From positions 6,596,501 to 6,660,500 of the forward strand of contig BSYO01000013.1 of the NCBI GenBank assembly GCA_033239525.1: a stretch of DNA of 64,000 nt, read 5' to 3'. The stretch comes from Nepenthes gracilis (Eukaryota > Streptophyta > Magnoliopsida > Caryophyllales > Nepenthaceae). Every line of letters begins with the position of its first letter. The stretch's first letter is position 1. Both the position numbers and the translations under genes were made by a program. The notes below the pieces were generated by a model, which saw nothing but the letters and a program-made list of their open reading frames with translations, was not told the origin of the DNA and ran no database searches. This document shows positions 44,601-58,317 of this stretch, piece after piece.

Positions 44601-45649
44601 CCGAGTCATAGGCTAAGGTAGTGTTTTGCTGGATGGACTCTCATCGTCACACATGTATATGATGATTCATTAATAAATCAGTTAGACCATTTAGATCATT
44701 ATCGCTGTTAATGTTTCATTTATGTTGAGTTTCTTTGCTCAACGCTTATTTTGTTCATTAACTAAGTGTTGTTATTGTCATTACTGGGCTTGGATGGGCG
44801 CATCTGTTTGACTATGCTGATTCCCATGGGAGGAGGTCATAGCACTAAGAAATTTTGTTTGCTGGAATTTTATTTGCTGGTTAAGCGTTATTGCTATTAT
44901 TGCAAAACTCGGGTGGACGTATCTATCCGATTGTATTTGCTCCTGTGAGAGGGTTATAGCACTGGGAGAGTCTATTTGCTAGCTAAACGTCATTATTATC
45001 GTTGTTAGGCTTTGGGGAATGTGCCTGTCCAGTTGTACTCACTCATATGAGAAGGTCATGGTCTTGGGAGAGTCTATTTGCTAGCTAAGTATTATTGCTA
45101 TTATTGTTAGGTTTCGGTAGAGTTTAGACCATCGTCTGCACTTAACTGATGGTGTTTGTCCCAATAAGAGGGAGTAGTCGCACTCGTGTATCAGGTCCCA
45201 GTCCGTCGAAGGTCTTATTTAGTGTTGGTTGCTCTTTTGTGTAGGTCTGACTTTAGTCTGCAAGCTCCTTGAGTCGTGTTTTTAAACCATTGTTGACTGA
45301 TGGTACTGATTCCATTTGAAGGAAATTATCACACTCATACTAAAAAACCCCCCAAAGTCTTATAGTGGCCACTTTTTTGGATAGGTCCGACTTTCATTTG
45401 AAAGCCCCTCGGGCCATAACATTTGACCTCATTTTAGCCACTTAGTTGTCAGAATCAAGGTTTAATTTTTGACCTTCTCTGGGTCACTCAGTGATTAGGA
45501 TTGAGGTTTTTTATCGTACTTTTAGCAGGTTGGTTCATAGGTGAAGGATTTTATGTGATTTAGGGGCAGTGTAGACCATGAAATTTATGCAAGCACTCCA
45601 GCATTCAAATGGGCATAAGAGATAAGATAAACAACTGACTATTTTATAA

Positions 45650-46640
45650 ATTAAAACGTGTTAGTAGTATACAAGTAGTTGACATGATATGTGCAGAGCA
45701 TACCTGTGATCAACGACAATTTGTGCTAATAGTACTCCTGGAAGTGGGCAGTGTTCCATACCCTTGGGACCAATTTTTCGTTCTTGGTGTGTAGCATGTA
45801 CGCTACAATGTGAAGGATTGCTCAGACAATAAATTGTCCCTCCAAGGTGGGAGATCACTTGTTCCTGTCGGCAGTTTTGATGGTTGTCTCTATGTTTTGC
45901 AAAATTAGGCTTCCCACCTCGAATTGACATGCTTCACTTTTATATTATAGTACCGAGTGATCCACTACTAAGAAGTCGTCATGCGTAGCCTTGCTGTGTT
46001 TCGGACTTCTTTAAGCAAGTCAAGAGGCTCTCTAAGCTGTCAGGAATTGCTTTGTGGGTCAAAACTTTTGACTCGGAGTTTGGGTAGACCAATCCTTATA
46101 GGGACAACCACTTTAATTTCGTAGTATAGACCAAAAAACGTTTCTCGTGTAGGTTTCCTAGGTGTTGTCCTGTGGGACTATAATGCAAAAGGTAATTCAT
46201 TCACCCAGGAGCCCCCCTCCGTCTACTAGCTTCGTCTTTAACTCGTGTAGTAGGGTCCGATTCGTAACTCTTACTTACCTGTTTGCTTAAGGATAGGCTA
46301 TGGGAGTGCAAACCAATCAAATTTTCAAACTTATACGGTACTTAGTGAAGTGTTTGTCGGTAAATTGGGTTCTATGATTGGTGACTATGGTATAAGGAAT
46401 CCCAAATTCGCATATGATGTTTTACCGAATGAATTTTGTCGCGTTCTGATCGATAATCTTTGCCAGTGGAGAGACTTCTGCCCAAATTAGTCAATACTAA
46501 CTATGACAAAGTTCTACCTGAATGCAATGGGCAATAAGCTTGATATGTCAAACCTCCATTGTGCAAACGGCCATGGTAATTGTTGGGTATGCAGCTCTAT
46601 GTGCGGTTGATGTGGCAACGTAAAGAAATAGATCTTCACC
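45650..46640 (-). pseudogene. RNase H sliver fused to integrase of the Tat-type element
   Basis: Minus strand starts EDLFLYVATSTA (RNase H entry, about 46600-46640), then jumps to LPWPFAQWRFDI (about 46535-46575), which in intact elements lies hundreds of codons later, so an internal deletion removed most of RNase H. The integrase core continues with NIICEFGIPYTIVTNHRTQF (about 46365-46425), where the catalytic D-N-G has decayed to N-H-R, then KLVDG, YTRNVFWSI and the C-terminal part around LDLLKEVRNTARLRM (about 45980-46025). Many stops. Confidence 0.75.
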
Positions 46641-46649
46641 TTCTTTTGA

Positions 46650-47371
46650 TAAGGTTAGGGGAGGTGGATTAGGGAGAGAGTTGCTAAATCCAAATGCCAT
46701 TCGTGAATGGTGACCTCCTCAGGTCGGTAAAGTGTCTACAATTCTTCCTCTAAATAGTTGCTCGTCAAACTTTACAACCCTCTCCTCCACCTGAGAGGAG
46801 AACCTAGTTCTCGTAGTGTCGAGGAAGGTCCTCAACTTCGAGTGGTCTGGAAAAATGTGCTAGATTAGCTAGCTACAGGCCTTCCTCGGCAGGGAGCTGT
46901 GGGAAGCATCTTCTAGGGTTGAAGGCCTCTTGTCGTCTTGGGAGCAACATGGATTTCGTCACTCCAAGCTTCTGTCCGGCGCTTTGAGATTTAGTTAGTC
47001 CTCCAACAACATTTGGGCCCTATCACTGATGGCCTATTGAGTCTCAAGGATATCAAGCTGCTGGGTCTTTCCCTTGGTAGACTGTCTCTTCTTCCAGTTC
47101 CTCCTTTCGAACATCAAGGTTTAGAAGTAGAGGAAAGGAGCCCCTAGTGATGGTAGCTTCAAAAGAGTGCATATGGTTTGCAATAGTTTGGATATGGTGT
47201 CTATCTAGGCAATGAGTATCTGCACATCAGGGGCTAGTTATTCGTCCCATAGCTACCCACAAAGGGGTCGTCCCATGGGAAACGATATTTCTGACTTGTG
47301 CATTGGCTTATACCCTAGTATTGACCATGTCTATTTTTTGTAGGCATTGTGGTTGAACTTTTTAATAGATT
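46650..47371 (-). pseudogene. Gag-like leader region of the Tat-type element, unreadable
   Basis: Lies between the primer-binding region and the RNase H/integrase remnant, where gag and protease would be. Minus-strand sequence has many stops; some acidic and Gln-rich stretches fit gag, but no domain is recognisable. Confidence 0.3.
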
Positions 47372-47390
47372 CTCACAGACGGCACCAATG
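47372..47390 (-). other. Primer-binding region of the Tat-type element
   Basis: Minus-strand CATTGGTGCCGTCTGTGAG, matching the TTGGCGCCGTCTGTGGG hallmark of this clade with substitutions at one CpG and one G. Confidence 0.72.
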
Positions 47391-49214
47391 ATATATCTCG
47401 AGATCCAAATTACCAAACAAATTAGGGAGCCACTTAACTTGGGTGTCCAACTGTAAGTGAGTCCAATTTTGGTTACTACGAATTTAGATCCTACATACCA
47501 CAACTAATAAATAAGGATGTTAGAAGATAGCGAGACTTGCTTTTTGGTATGTCTTCTGATACTCAAGTCGGTAATATTTCCTAGTCAAATAGAAAGATAA
47601 AAGGAAAGATATGTATAGATGTGTGGATAAAAGGATTGAATATTGACAGATGACTAGACTTCATTTGGTGTGCTTGATTAGGGAGCGGCTTCAAAATTAG
47701 AGAACAATGCTCTATTTTGTGCGCTCGAGTAGGGTGCGAATTTGAAACCGGAAGGTAGAGCTCTATAAGATGTACTTGGTTAGAAAGTGGCTTTGAAATT
47801 TTGGGGTAGTGTTTTGTAGGATGCACTCAACTAGGGAGCAGTTTTAAAATTGGAGGACAATGCTCCGTAAGACGTGCTCAACTAGGAGGTGGCTTTTGAA
47901 AGGGGTGTACTCGTTGGAGAGTGGCTTAGAGATGGTGCACTCGTAAAAAAGTGGCTTCTTGGAGGAGAGGTGCACTCATTGGGGAGTGGCTTTCTGAGAA
48001 GGGAGAGGTACACTTGTTGGAGAGTGTCATTTTGAGAGGGGAGAGGTGCACTCATCAGAGAATGGCTTAAGGAGGGTGCACTTGTCAGAGAGTGACTTCT
48101 TGGATGAGAGATGCACTTGCAGGAGAGTGGCTTTCTGAGAAGGACAATGTGCACTCATCGGAGAGTGGCTTGGAGAGAGAGGTACACTTGTCGGAGAGTG
48201 ACTTTTGTGAGCCTTGGATTGTTGAATTGTATCAAGATCAAAAGAAAAAAATTCAGATCCAAAGGAGCCCCTTTCTATGTGGAGGAAGGGATTTATTTAT
48301 AGAAGATGTATGGGTTAGCTAGCCTTGGGCTCCACGAGTTTGCAATAGCGAGTAGCCGACACTATGTGGCTATGGTTGTGGGCTGCAAGTGCTACAACTT
48401 TGTATCTCTGGGGAAGCTGCCATTGTGCTTGCTCCACTGGTAGTCTGCACCGTTGAAATCCTCAAAGCTACAGGTTGATGGCTATCGCCTACGATTCCTA
48501 CTCTTGTAATTGTTTGGGACTACATGGTAACAATGATCGCTTGGATTCATCTTTTGAGTTAGAGCAAGTTAAGCTGTATTTATGGGATTTTAGTGTGTAT
48601 GAAACGCCTAAGTGTAAGGAGTATGCTTTGAATTTGAGAACTGGTTCTCTGGGGGTGTGTTCTGGTTGATTGATCGATCCCAAAGAGAAGATCAAAGAAA
48701 GAGATCTCCCCAGAAAAAATCAGATCCCTTCTCTTGTGGAGGGGAGGGGGGTCTGTAAAGCGAGCTCCGGTTTAGACTTCCTTGGGCCTCATTATTGGTG
48801 ACAGGTGTCTGCGTATATTCGCCCCCTTTCTAAGTGATCTTCCTAGGTGATATGTGGTAACCACCGTTTGAGAATATTTGTTTGGCTATCACTGCCATTT
48901 TGGGTGATATTCGGGGTATATTCGTTGAGCCATTAGGGCAATCGTGCAACCAAATTATGGTAATCGTCGTCTGAATGCATATGCAAAGCTATCATGATGT
49001 CAGTCAATTCAAGTTACAGTTGTTTGGGTAAACCACTTATTAGCCTTGTTTGCCCATTTATCACTAAATGGTATCGGATCATACTTACTGGGTCAACCGT
49101 TATACCTATTGAATCTTAAATTAAGGGACCATCCTATTAGACTACTATTTCCTAGGCCTCTCTTCCTTCTACTGGTTGAGATCTAGGTCACCCCGTGAAT
49201 TACCAGACCCATCA
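47389..49214 (-). repeat. 5' LTR of the Tat-type element
   Basis: 1826 bp. Minus-strand start TGATGGGTCTGG at 49214; end next to the primer-binding region at 47389. It has a TATA box TATAAATAAAT (plus 48292-48304) and, downstream of it in transcription direction, a tandem array at about 47860-48215. It aligns with 38997-43208 along its whole length. Confidence 0.75.
47860..48215. repeat. Tandem array in the 5' LTR
   Basis: About nine imperfect units of roughly 35-45 bp with the core GTGCACTCGT(C/T)GGAGAGTGGC. The matching array in the 3' LTR is at about 39420-39740. Open frames here are repeat artefacts. Confidence 0.8.
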
Positions 49215-50760
49215 AAAATAAAGCCTAAACAAATATTTTTGAGCTACCTAGGATCCACTGGGATTGGGTCCGAAAATACCCAAAAAATAACACAACCATG
49301 AAATAAGGCTCTACTCGACCTAGATCTAAACCTTCGGCAAACTTGGACTTATATAACATAAAAATCCTAACCCCAACTTCTAAGAATGGTTCGAGATTGA
49401 CTGCTAGAAAGAGATACTATCTTGCAAATTTTCTCCCAAGAATATTGTATAATTATAGGCACCACTTATTTCAATCTACCGTTTAACTTTTTTGACGACA
49501 ACAGAGTTGCTCTATCACAAAATAAAATAGATTGATGATGTTGAAATGAGCCTAAAAATGGAGGCCATGGTATTGTTGTTTTTTCTCTTAAGGACAGCCC
49601 ATCGAAATTCTCGTTATGTCTCATCAAAAAGGCCGGTAGCAACTGCTTTTATGCTAAACGACCTCCAGAGAACCTTAAAAATTCTATATTGTAAAAAGAA
49701 ATGTCGGTAGATGTAAAATATGGACCTTAAATAATTATTTAATGATAATTAATTTAATTAAATTTATAAATTATTAAAAATAATTTAGCTTTTGGGTTAA
49801 AAATTAAGGTTTAAAGTGGCCTAAATTAGATCGAGTAAAGCCTTAACCTTCATGTGACCTACGTATGAGTACATTTTATATAGATTGTTTATACTTGAGG
49901 TACGCTCAAACATCACACGTCCATGTGTAAGGACAAAATGTTAGCATCTAAGAGATACTTGTGTGTGATACAAATTGCATTTCAGCACTTGATTCGCACA
50001 TAAAGCATACATGTACCAATTTTTTTTTATAAATAAGCTTCTCAACTGATTTTGAATCATTTCAACTGAAGTTTTAAAAGAATAAAAAGAAAAGAGAAAA
50101 AAAAAAGAGAGAAATAGATAAGAGAAGAGAGTGAAAGAAAAAAAAATAAAGATTTAGAGTAAAATTAAGTATCTTTCACTGGGAATCAAATAAAGACAAG
50201 TATATCCAAATCATTTTTTCCTTTATTGATATTTATTTCTAATTTTTTTGGGTATTTTTTATTCTAAATACTTATACTTGCCTTAATTTCGCATTTAAAC
50301 ATCTTCAAATTATATATATATAGAATCCCACTCTTATTTCATAAATTTTTATTATATATATGTTTTATTTTATATAAATTATATTTATGTGTTAAATTTT
50401 TGTAATAATATTTTTACACATCTTTAAATTATGAATAAATATTCACACATATCTTTAAATTTTATGTACATATTTCTACATATTTTATAGTTATAAGAAA
50501 TGTGAAAAATTATATAATGTATGACAATTTTCTATAATTTTTGTATTAATTTTTGCATATTTTTAAATAACACATCAAAATTTTTTGTGTATTTTTAAAT
50601 TATACTTTTTTAAGTGCCTATGTGACTGTAGTTTTCAATACATGTCACATGTTTTATCACGTCCCCTTACTTAATCAGAACTATTAATGTAATTAATCTT
50701 TCTTATTTTAATTAGTCATATTAGTAAGTTGATTCGTTTCTAAAATTTAATACTCAAAAT
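49215..50760. other. AT-rich intergenic DNA
   Basis: Extremely AT-rich from about 49700. A purine-rich AGAGAAAAAAAAAAGAG stretch (about 50090-50150) resembles an LTR leader. No coding feature was seen. Confidence 0.4.
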
Positions 50761-52850
50761 AAAACTGTCATAAATCCTAAAATCCTGAATTGACTTTAGA
50801 CATGAATTACAAGTTGATAATAACAACAGATCCAAAAATATAATACTAAATCAAAATACAATACCCAAAATTGTCACACTCAAAAGTAGCTCCACATACC
50901 GATTGTAACATGATATCAATCAACATGACGTTAATACATACATAAGGAAATACATCAATACAGAGATCAGAGTAACAGAACAACCATTTAAAAAAATCAA
51001 AATTCAACTGTCCTAAGATACAAAACCAAATTGATACAAAACCAATTAATCGAAATAAAAGTAAATATGCTAAGGTTACTGTCCTAAGATAAGATACAAC
51101 ATCCAATTCGTTTCAGTCCCTAATTCCAATTCCTCGAACTAGCTCCTCAAGCTATATCTTACCTGCAAGTGTCCAAACCGCTTAATCTGGAGAAGGGTTA
51201 GCAAATAATAAAAGTAAGAGTAAGTCGAATACTTAATAAGGCATGTAAATTATTTATAATAAAACATACCATTTATATTAAATAATATCAAAAGGATCAA
51301 TGAATATAATTTTAGATGCAAAGCCATAAATTTTCATAGCATGCATGCACAGCTTTTAAATTTATTTTTTAAATTCTTAATCTGAAATGTGCTATACAAA
51401 TCGTATTTAAATATGTTAATTCTTATGAATTAACAATCAATAGGGCCTTACTGACAAAGAAACTAATATTTAAAATCTGAGTTATATTTATTTTCACACA
51501 ATCAAAGGCCTTATACTACCATTTAATATCCATAAATGGGTCGTCATATATATAACTATATAAATAGGACTGAACATGATTTTTATACCACGGATAATAG
51601 GTTTGAATATCGATTATCACTATAATATATTAAAATATGGTATAATATATTACCACTAATTTTCTTATATTGGCTCGATGCATAATAGATGAAAACTCTA
51701 CACAATTACAAATAATTCATATATTTTCTCATCTTGATTAAAATATTTTTAATTCTTTTATAAATTATAGAGTTTTACATTTTTTAATCACTTATCATAT
51801 AATGACTTAAATTTCTGTAAAAATTTAAACATAATTAAAAATATTAAATACTATACTATAATATTTTCAAACATGTGGAACTGTTTTATGTTGGGAATTA
51901 CAAAATAATTAGCAACATTTTAGAATTTTAATATTTTATTTTCATTAGTAAATATTTATGGACAAATTAATGAGTTTTCAGAACATACAAGACATATACT
52001 TAACAATTTTAAATATATAAGAACATTATGTATGAATTTTAAAATATATAAGAACCATTTAAGCATGATTTCACCACATGTATAAGTTATAGTGTAGAAA
52101 ATCAATTGGGCAATACAATGTATATGGGTTTATATATAAATTTTATATAATATTGTAAAATAATGAGAGAATAGTTCATGCATGTGATGAATAAATATCT
52201 TAAGTATAAAAATACAGTATATATGAGCATTTAAAAATAATAAATACTCAAAAAAGTAGAAAGAAATTAACAAGGAAAATAAAGTTTAGGATGCATTTGC
52301 CTTAACTTTAAATTCACCAAAATCTTACTTGAATTTACTTTAAATAGCATTCTCTAATCTTTTCTCTCTCATTAACTTATTCTCCTTCCCTCTTCTCTCA
52401 AAATTTGGTACAAATGATCGAACATCAGCTAGATGAAACCTATTTAGAAGGCAAGCATGCGTGCACTCATCATCCCCGCATTGGGTGTCGTGGCAAAACA
52501 TTGTGACGCATGAGCCTCACAGCAGGCATGCGTCAAACGTGGACAATGTCCCAATAGTATACTTGCGTCACATCGAATGTGAGTATTCTACTAGAGTACG
52601 CTCAAACTTTGATCAGGTGTCAATCAAGTGCAACCTCTATACCTAGAACACACATGTGCATGCCAAGCATCGATCAAGTATTAATTATCTTGATCTAAGG
52701 TTAACTTTGACCCAAATTTTTTTTTTTGACATCAATTTATTTATCTTAATTAATTATAACAAAAATTAAAAATTTTGAAACTCATAACTTATATTTCTTT
52801 CCTCTTTATAAAAATTATTCTTGTAATTTAACGTACCTCATCAAAGAAAT
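50760..52850 (-). repeat. Probable Ty3/gypsy LTR relic, minus strand
   Basis: Has the same architecture as the solo LTR at 21366-23380 read in reverse: a CG-containing section with GGCAAGCATGCGTGCACTC (52450-52640), next to a pyrimidine-rich stretch TCTCCTTCCCTCTTCTCTC (about 52380-52400; purine-rich leader on the minus strand), then long AT-rich sequence. Ends were not fixed. Confidence 0.38.
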
Positions 52851-53500
52851 AGGTGTGGGTACATCTCTTAGATCTTGTCTTTTCTTTCTTACGTGGCTTC
52901 TTCATGTGAATGATTTTTCAATAAAATTTTTACTAATGAAATTACCTTCACCTGAAGTACTTGATCTCTTTTCTCTAAAATTTGAATTGGTTCTTCAATA
53001 TATGTTAAGCCTTCATTTATTCTCAACGATTCGCATTCGAAAATATATAATGGGTCATGAAAATATTTCCAAAGTCTTGATACGTAGAGGATATTATGAA
53101 CATCTCCTAAACTTTTCTTTTAAATATATATGAAAAAAACCTTTCTTTCATTATATTTTTGTTCATAATTAACTTTTAGGCTTATTATAAGTCACCCTAT
53201 CTGACATAGCATTTTGTATATTCATTGATATTAGCTAGGGGACGCAAATAAAAACATGTTATTGGAAGAATGATGCATCAAGCAAACGTACTTAAGTCCA
53301 TTTTTTTCAATATTTTATATATACAACAATTATAAATAAAAAATTCCTATTAAAATAAATTAAGGATTTGACCATTGAAATGGTAAATTATTATTTCTTT
53401 CATTAATTCTTCACAATTAGCTTCCGTGCTATCGAAGAAAAAAAAAGCCATTAGAAAGCTTATTTTGTTATTATCATAATTCTGATAAAAAAAATATGTA
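52851..53500. other. AT-rich intergenic DNA
   Basis: A 92-codon plus-strand frame (52855-53133) has a biased, hydrophobic composition and no recognisable motif; nothing else was seen. Confidence 0.4.
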
Positions 53501-55512
53501 ATATATTTTTATAATCTATAAAAAAAACTTAAAATATGACAACATTTAACATAATATCAAAATTCAACAAAATATCCAACAATCCAATAATAATGAGAAT
53601 AATAGATAATAATATCAATCATTCATAGGATCATTTCAAACTATCCGTCTGGACAATAAAATATGCACAACCTATTCAAAATTTTCGTAAGAAAAAAGTA
53701 ATTATTTAATTAATACAAATCATACCACCAAACCAATATAAAATCAAACATTACAATATCTAAATAACAGGATAATTTGAACAATGTATCCATAATAGTA
53801 ATACATACTAGGATCGATCCATCTGTCGTCCAACCGATATCAAAATATATCTAATATAAATACGGTCCAACTATAAACTAATATTCACAAAAAATAAGCA
53901 AAAATCTCTACCAATGATCGCGTCCAAATTTCCTATAAGATATCTATAACCCTCTAATTTAGAAAAAAAATAAAAAATAACAAAAACATAAACTGAATAC
54001 TCAACAAATATTGTATATATCATATAACAAATCATTGCGTCCATAAAAAGAATGAAATTAAATAAAACATATACAAAACTCATAAGAGCCAAAATCCAAA
54101 TATCTAATATGACAAATTGGAAATGTTCAAATGAGATCTTATACATGAAGAGTATAATACAAAAGTAGATGTTAAAGGGTCCAAATGTATAAAACTAACT
54201 AAATCAAATATTCAAATTCAAACAGTGATCGAAACCTGTAAAATTCAAATTAATGTCTCAAGTATCCAAATTAATACAGGTAAAATATATTAAAAATTTA
54301 AAACATACTCAAATCAGATAACCAATAATTAACTTTAAAAAAGGTTACATATACTCTTGATAATTTTATACTATATTACTACTATTTATACTCGTAGGCT
54401 AACCATCTATATACTTTTCCCAATAAACGGGGATAAAATCACTTTATTTTACCACTCATGAATAAGGAGTACAATTATCAAATCTTTTTGAATATATTAG
54501 AACAACCAAATATATTAATTTGGTTCAATTCTTTATAATAGTTCTCATAAAAATATAAATCGAGAAAGATCTTTATATCACATGTCTAAAACTTTTCCTA
54601 TATAACGGAAAAGTATAAAACCTCCATTCTAGGAATTATAAACATGAAAACTTTCTACCATGAAAGAAAAGTATATATATCTAATCAAATATCAAAATAG
54701 AGTTTAATCCGAAACACATGCATAAATAATACGTGTAAAACTTATATGTAAGTTTTTATGACTTTTTTATTTATAAATATTCTTATATATAAACAAAGTA
54801 CATCAAAACATTTATCTATTTTTATAAAACAAATAAAACTTTTCAAATAATAACAAAACTGTACAAAACCATAAAATATCCGGTAAAAATGATATATATG
54901 CACAAATAATTAAAATATGATAAGTAAAATGACATGTATATACATTTAATCCACTAAATATAAGTAAAATTAAATGAAAATGAAAATAGATCAACGATAG
55001 GATATAAAAATACTTGTCTTTAACCTTTAACCTGATATATTTGACCAAAAGTTTCGAAATCTCACTTCTTCTCTTCCCTTCTCTCTCTCTCCTTTCTTTC
55101 CCCTCATGCGGGAAATGACTGAAACAATATGCCGCTCCCTTATATAAATAAACCGGTACACAAGCACCGATTCAAGCGTGCATCAGGCATTACGCCTAAC
55201 CCCAACCGCATACAAGTATCGCCTTAAGTACTCCTCGAATTTGAGTAATTTGCCAAACCATGCTGGAATGTTATTTTAGGTGCACATCAAACGTCCTCCA
55301 ATATGCCCAAATTTCATGCAAGTGATTCAAAAATCTCATCGGACGCGCCCAATTTACTAAAAGTGTGCATGAGCATGTGTTAGGAGTCAAAATTGTTTTT
55401 TACTCTGATTTTTTTTTTAAAAAAATTATATTATATAATTATTTTTAATGTACCAAAAAACTTAAGTAAATTGATAATATTGAATCAATTAAAAAAATCA
55501 GGTGTTATAGCA
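53500..55512 (-). repeat. Ty3/gypsy LTR relic, same family as the kinase intron 9 solo LTR
   Basis: Minus strand starts near TGCTATAACACCTG (55512) and matches the solo LTR at 21366-23380 in order: CTAACACATGCTCATGCAC, a GC-rich section, a TATA-like stretch, a purine-rich leader (plus 55060-55110), ATGCATGTGTTTCGGATTAA against ATGTATGTGTTTCAAGTCAG, and GTTTTATACTTTTCCGTTAT. The lower end is approximate. Confidence 0.6.
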
Positions 55513-55839
55513 ATTTGTGGCGGAGTAAAGGCTTAGGAGTAGCGGTAAAGGCATATTGTAAGACAGCTCGAGACCTAAGATCAACATATCAAATTGAATT
55601 AGTTTTTGTTTTGACATTTGTAGCATGAAAATAGGAAAAATTAAATGATAAAATGCTATTATCTTATTATTAGTAAATTCTTTTTTCTTTCATTTTCTAA
55701 TTAACTTTCGTGCTAATCACAAAGTCATCCTTATATTATATATCATTTCATTGATTTATAATTATTAATACATTCACACAAAAATAAACAAATAAATAAC
55801 AAAAAATATTATATCATTTATAAATATCCATCTGATGTG

Positions 55840-56760
55840 TCCTGGATCCAAATACTAGACAGATTCAGGTCTTACTATTCGTCGGATTCTGATTTCATCT
55901 GCTTGGCTATAGATCCTGCACACCACAATTTCAAACGAGAGGTTAGGTGACGGCAGAATTTGATCCCACTAAAAACATTCCGACTTTTAAATCAGTGATT
56001 GGCCTTCTGATAGAAGAAGGTGAATGCAAAAAATGCAGGAGTAAAGTAGAGAGAGTGTGTTTGAGGGAATAGGTGGGAGTGTGTTCGTTGAGAACGGCTT
56101 TGTGGTAACTCATGAGGAGCAGTTTCTCTAAATACAGAGTTCGCTGGGAACTTGGCAGCAAAGACAGAGAGAATAGGTTGTTCGAGTGAGTTGGAGCTGC
56201 TGAGAGCTTTCGTTTGCTTGAAGGCGTTTTGCCGGCTTGAGTAAGCATCTGTGTGGTTAGGAGCAAGTGTGCTCTAGAAGTGAGTTTTCATGGCCTTTTA
56301 TAGCTATAACCTTGGGTTGCCTTCATTACGAAGCAAGGCTGGATCCCTGTCAGCTATAGGGGATCGCTGCCTTATTGGCGTAGGCATGAACACTGCTCCT
56401 GGCAGTAATGGTCGAGGAGATGGATCTCCATCCTTCCAGTACAATAACCGTAGGGTTTCCCTGGATATGCGCGTGAATCTTGGCACCCTATTTCCGGGAT
56501 ATGCCTTGATTCGGGAAGTGACCGTTCCAGAGGAGATTGCCCTCTTAGAGATGCAGAAATTAAGATAGATGATAGTTGTAGTTTGAAGAAAACCGCGTGG
56601 GCTCAAACAGGACACGTGTTGCGTCCGTCCTGGGCCTCTTTTGGCTCATTTGAGTTGTCAATCGTTCAATGATTGCGTTGTCCGTCCTAGCAGGGATGGA
56701 TTGATTGGGCTTTCGGGCCTCTCAGCTTTTTTGGGCTGTCCGTCCCCATCAGCATCTTTA
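55840..56760 (-). repeat. LTR-like segment with strong TATA box
   Basis: On the minus strand GCTATAAAAGGCC (plus 56290-56303) is followed by a leader AACTCACTTCTAGAGCACAC and a GC-balanced stretch, and preceded by a GGCCC-rich upstream block (56600-56750). This is the U3-TATA-R layout of an LTR promoter. Overlapping open frames on both strands (56290-56568 plus, 55943-56266 minus) have no family resemblance and are taken as LTR composition. Confidence 0.42.
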
Positions 56761-58240
56761 CAAAACATTTTTAACTGAAATCGTGTTTAACGTTAATCAC
56801 TCGGGCATTTACCAAGGGCGCCCAATTAGTTATGGATGTTTCACGAGCAATCTTGAAAGCAATAGAAAATTAAAGTTAATGGAAAACTCTCATGTGGAAT
56901 CAAGTCGCAAGGGAACAACAGATGATGAGCAACATAAATAGATCTAAACTAGTCGAACTATTTATCAAACATAATGTATAGCGAAAGTTTTGAATATTAA
57001 AATGGCCATAGTTATGTAATCCTATTAAATTAGTACCTTAATATCATATAGGGAAACATAACTAATCATTTTAAGTGACAAAATTATATGATTATGTAAT
57101 TATGATTTACTATTAGATTAATACATGTTTGATCTTCCTTCTTTGAAAAACAAACCCTTCCCATTAACTCATGTATATTCACCATTTAAGTTTACTATAT
57201 AAATTTATCATTTAGGCCGTATTTAAACAAGCTTGATTTAATAATCATATATTTTTGTCTAAATCTGTCCAAGTCCGACCTAAGTACTGTTTTGATAAGG
57301 CCTACTTCACATCTTGATGTCAATATAAATTCTCTGCTTCAAAAACATAGTAAAAATATTATTTTTTTTTCGAAAGAAAGAAAAAGATAATTGTATGTAA
57401 ATTTTACTACGAGTAATAAGTGAGTGCATTTTGTTCAAAAATACTAACTTATATAATATATCTTGCTATTTTATTCACTTCTTTTCCTCCATTCATTCAC
57501 CTTACACCACTACCATCCCATATAGACACCCACAACTACATCTTCATCCTCCACCGCTGCCGGCGGCCTCCTGTTGTCATCCATCACGAATTGCGTAAGG
57601 GGTGGTCCTCAGTCATAAGGGGGTGTCCGGGTTGGGGGGACGTGCGGGGATGAAGCTGGGAGAGGAGGTGAGGAAGGAGGAGATGTGGAGGAAGGTGGTG
57701 GTCTAGGGTGTCGGCCCTGTAAAGGGCTAGAAAAGCTTTTGCACAAAGCCAATTCAGGTATAAGGAAAAGGTGGGTTATAAGGGTAGGAGTAGCCTTAGG
57801 TGCAAATACAAAAATCAAGTTATGTTTGAACATATTTAGACTTTAACTTTATTTTTTTAATGTTTAAAGATTTTGATTTGAATTTGCACTGATTGAACTT
57901 TTTTAAGTGTAAGGTCAGTATAGCAAAAAAATTTATAAGGCCGTGTTTGACTTGTGGCTTGATTTATTTTTTGCCTCCATTAGAGATAAAATATTTTTAT
58001 TGATAAATTATTTTTCTACGTAAATTTTATTTTAACAATGTAAAAATTATTAATTTTATTTTCAAAAATATTATTTATATAATTTAAATTAAAGATATTA
58101 AATATTATTTATTTTTAAATAGATAAATAACACTGTTTATTTCTTTAGTTTTAGAGGACCCGACTAGCCTCATATTGAAATTGAGCATTGCTACTTAGTA
58201 ATAGTTATAGAATAATTACATATAAATATAATAAATAATA
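56761..58240. other. Intergenic DNA upstream of the DCL-like gene
   Basis: AT-rich except for a G/C-rich stretch at 57540-57720 with GGAGG-type words. No coding feature was recognised. Confidence 0.4.
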
Positions 58241-58269
58241 TTTCCAATTAAAATTTAAGGTCCGTTGGC

Positions 58270-58317
58270 TGGGCCCACAATGTTCTGGGCTCTGGTTTAG
58301 GCCCATTAATCGGCCCA
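58270..58317 (+). promoter_or_regulatory. Cluster of four site II (TCP-binding) elements
   Basis: TGGGCC at 58270-58275, TGGGCT at 58286-58291, GGCCCA (reverse TGGGCC) at 58300-58305 and again at 58312-58317. They lie 154-201 bp upstream of the DCL-like start codon. Such TGGGCC/T clusters are known to bind TCP factors in promoters of plant genes for organelle, ribosomal and cell-cycle functions. Confidence 0.6.

Larger units (their letters stand above)
38997..49214 (-). mobile_element. Ty3/gypsy Tat-type retrotransposon, minus strand, defective
   Basis: Two homologous long repeats in direct orientation bracket a 4.2-kb interior. On the minus strand the 5' LTR (47389-49214) begins TGATGGGTCTGG and is followed by TTGGTGCCGTCTGTGAGAA, the primer-binding region typical of Tat/Athila elements (TTGGCGCCGTCTGTGGG). 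Downstream come gag-like debris, a sliver of RNase H, an integrase, an antisense open region and the 3' LTR. The RT and most of the protease are missing. A candidate target duplication AAAAT (about 38992-38996 and 49215-49219) is tentative. Confidence 0.78.

Noticed and set aside
47882..48322. Several open frames on both strands with repeated Ser/His/Pro or Glu/Ser words
   Set aside because: They are translations of the LTR tandem array, not proteins.
56290..56568. 92-codon frame beginning MAFYSYNLG
   Set aside because: It starts within an LTR-type TATA region read on the other strand and has no family resemblance; considered LTR composition.
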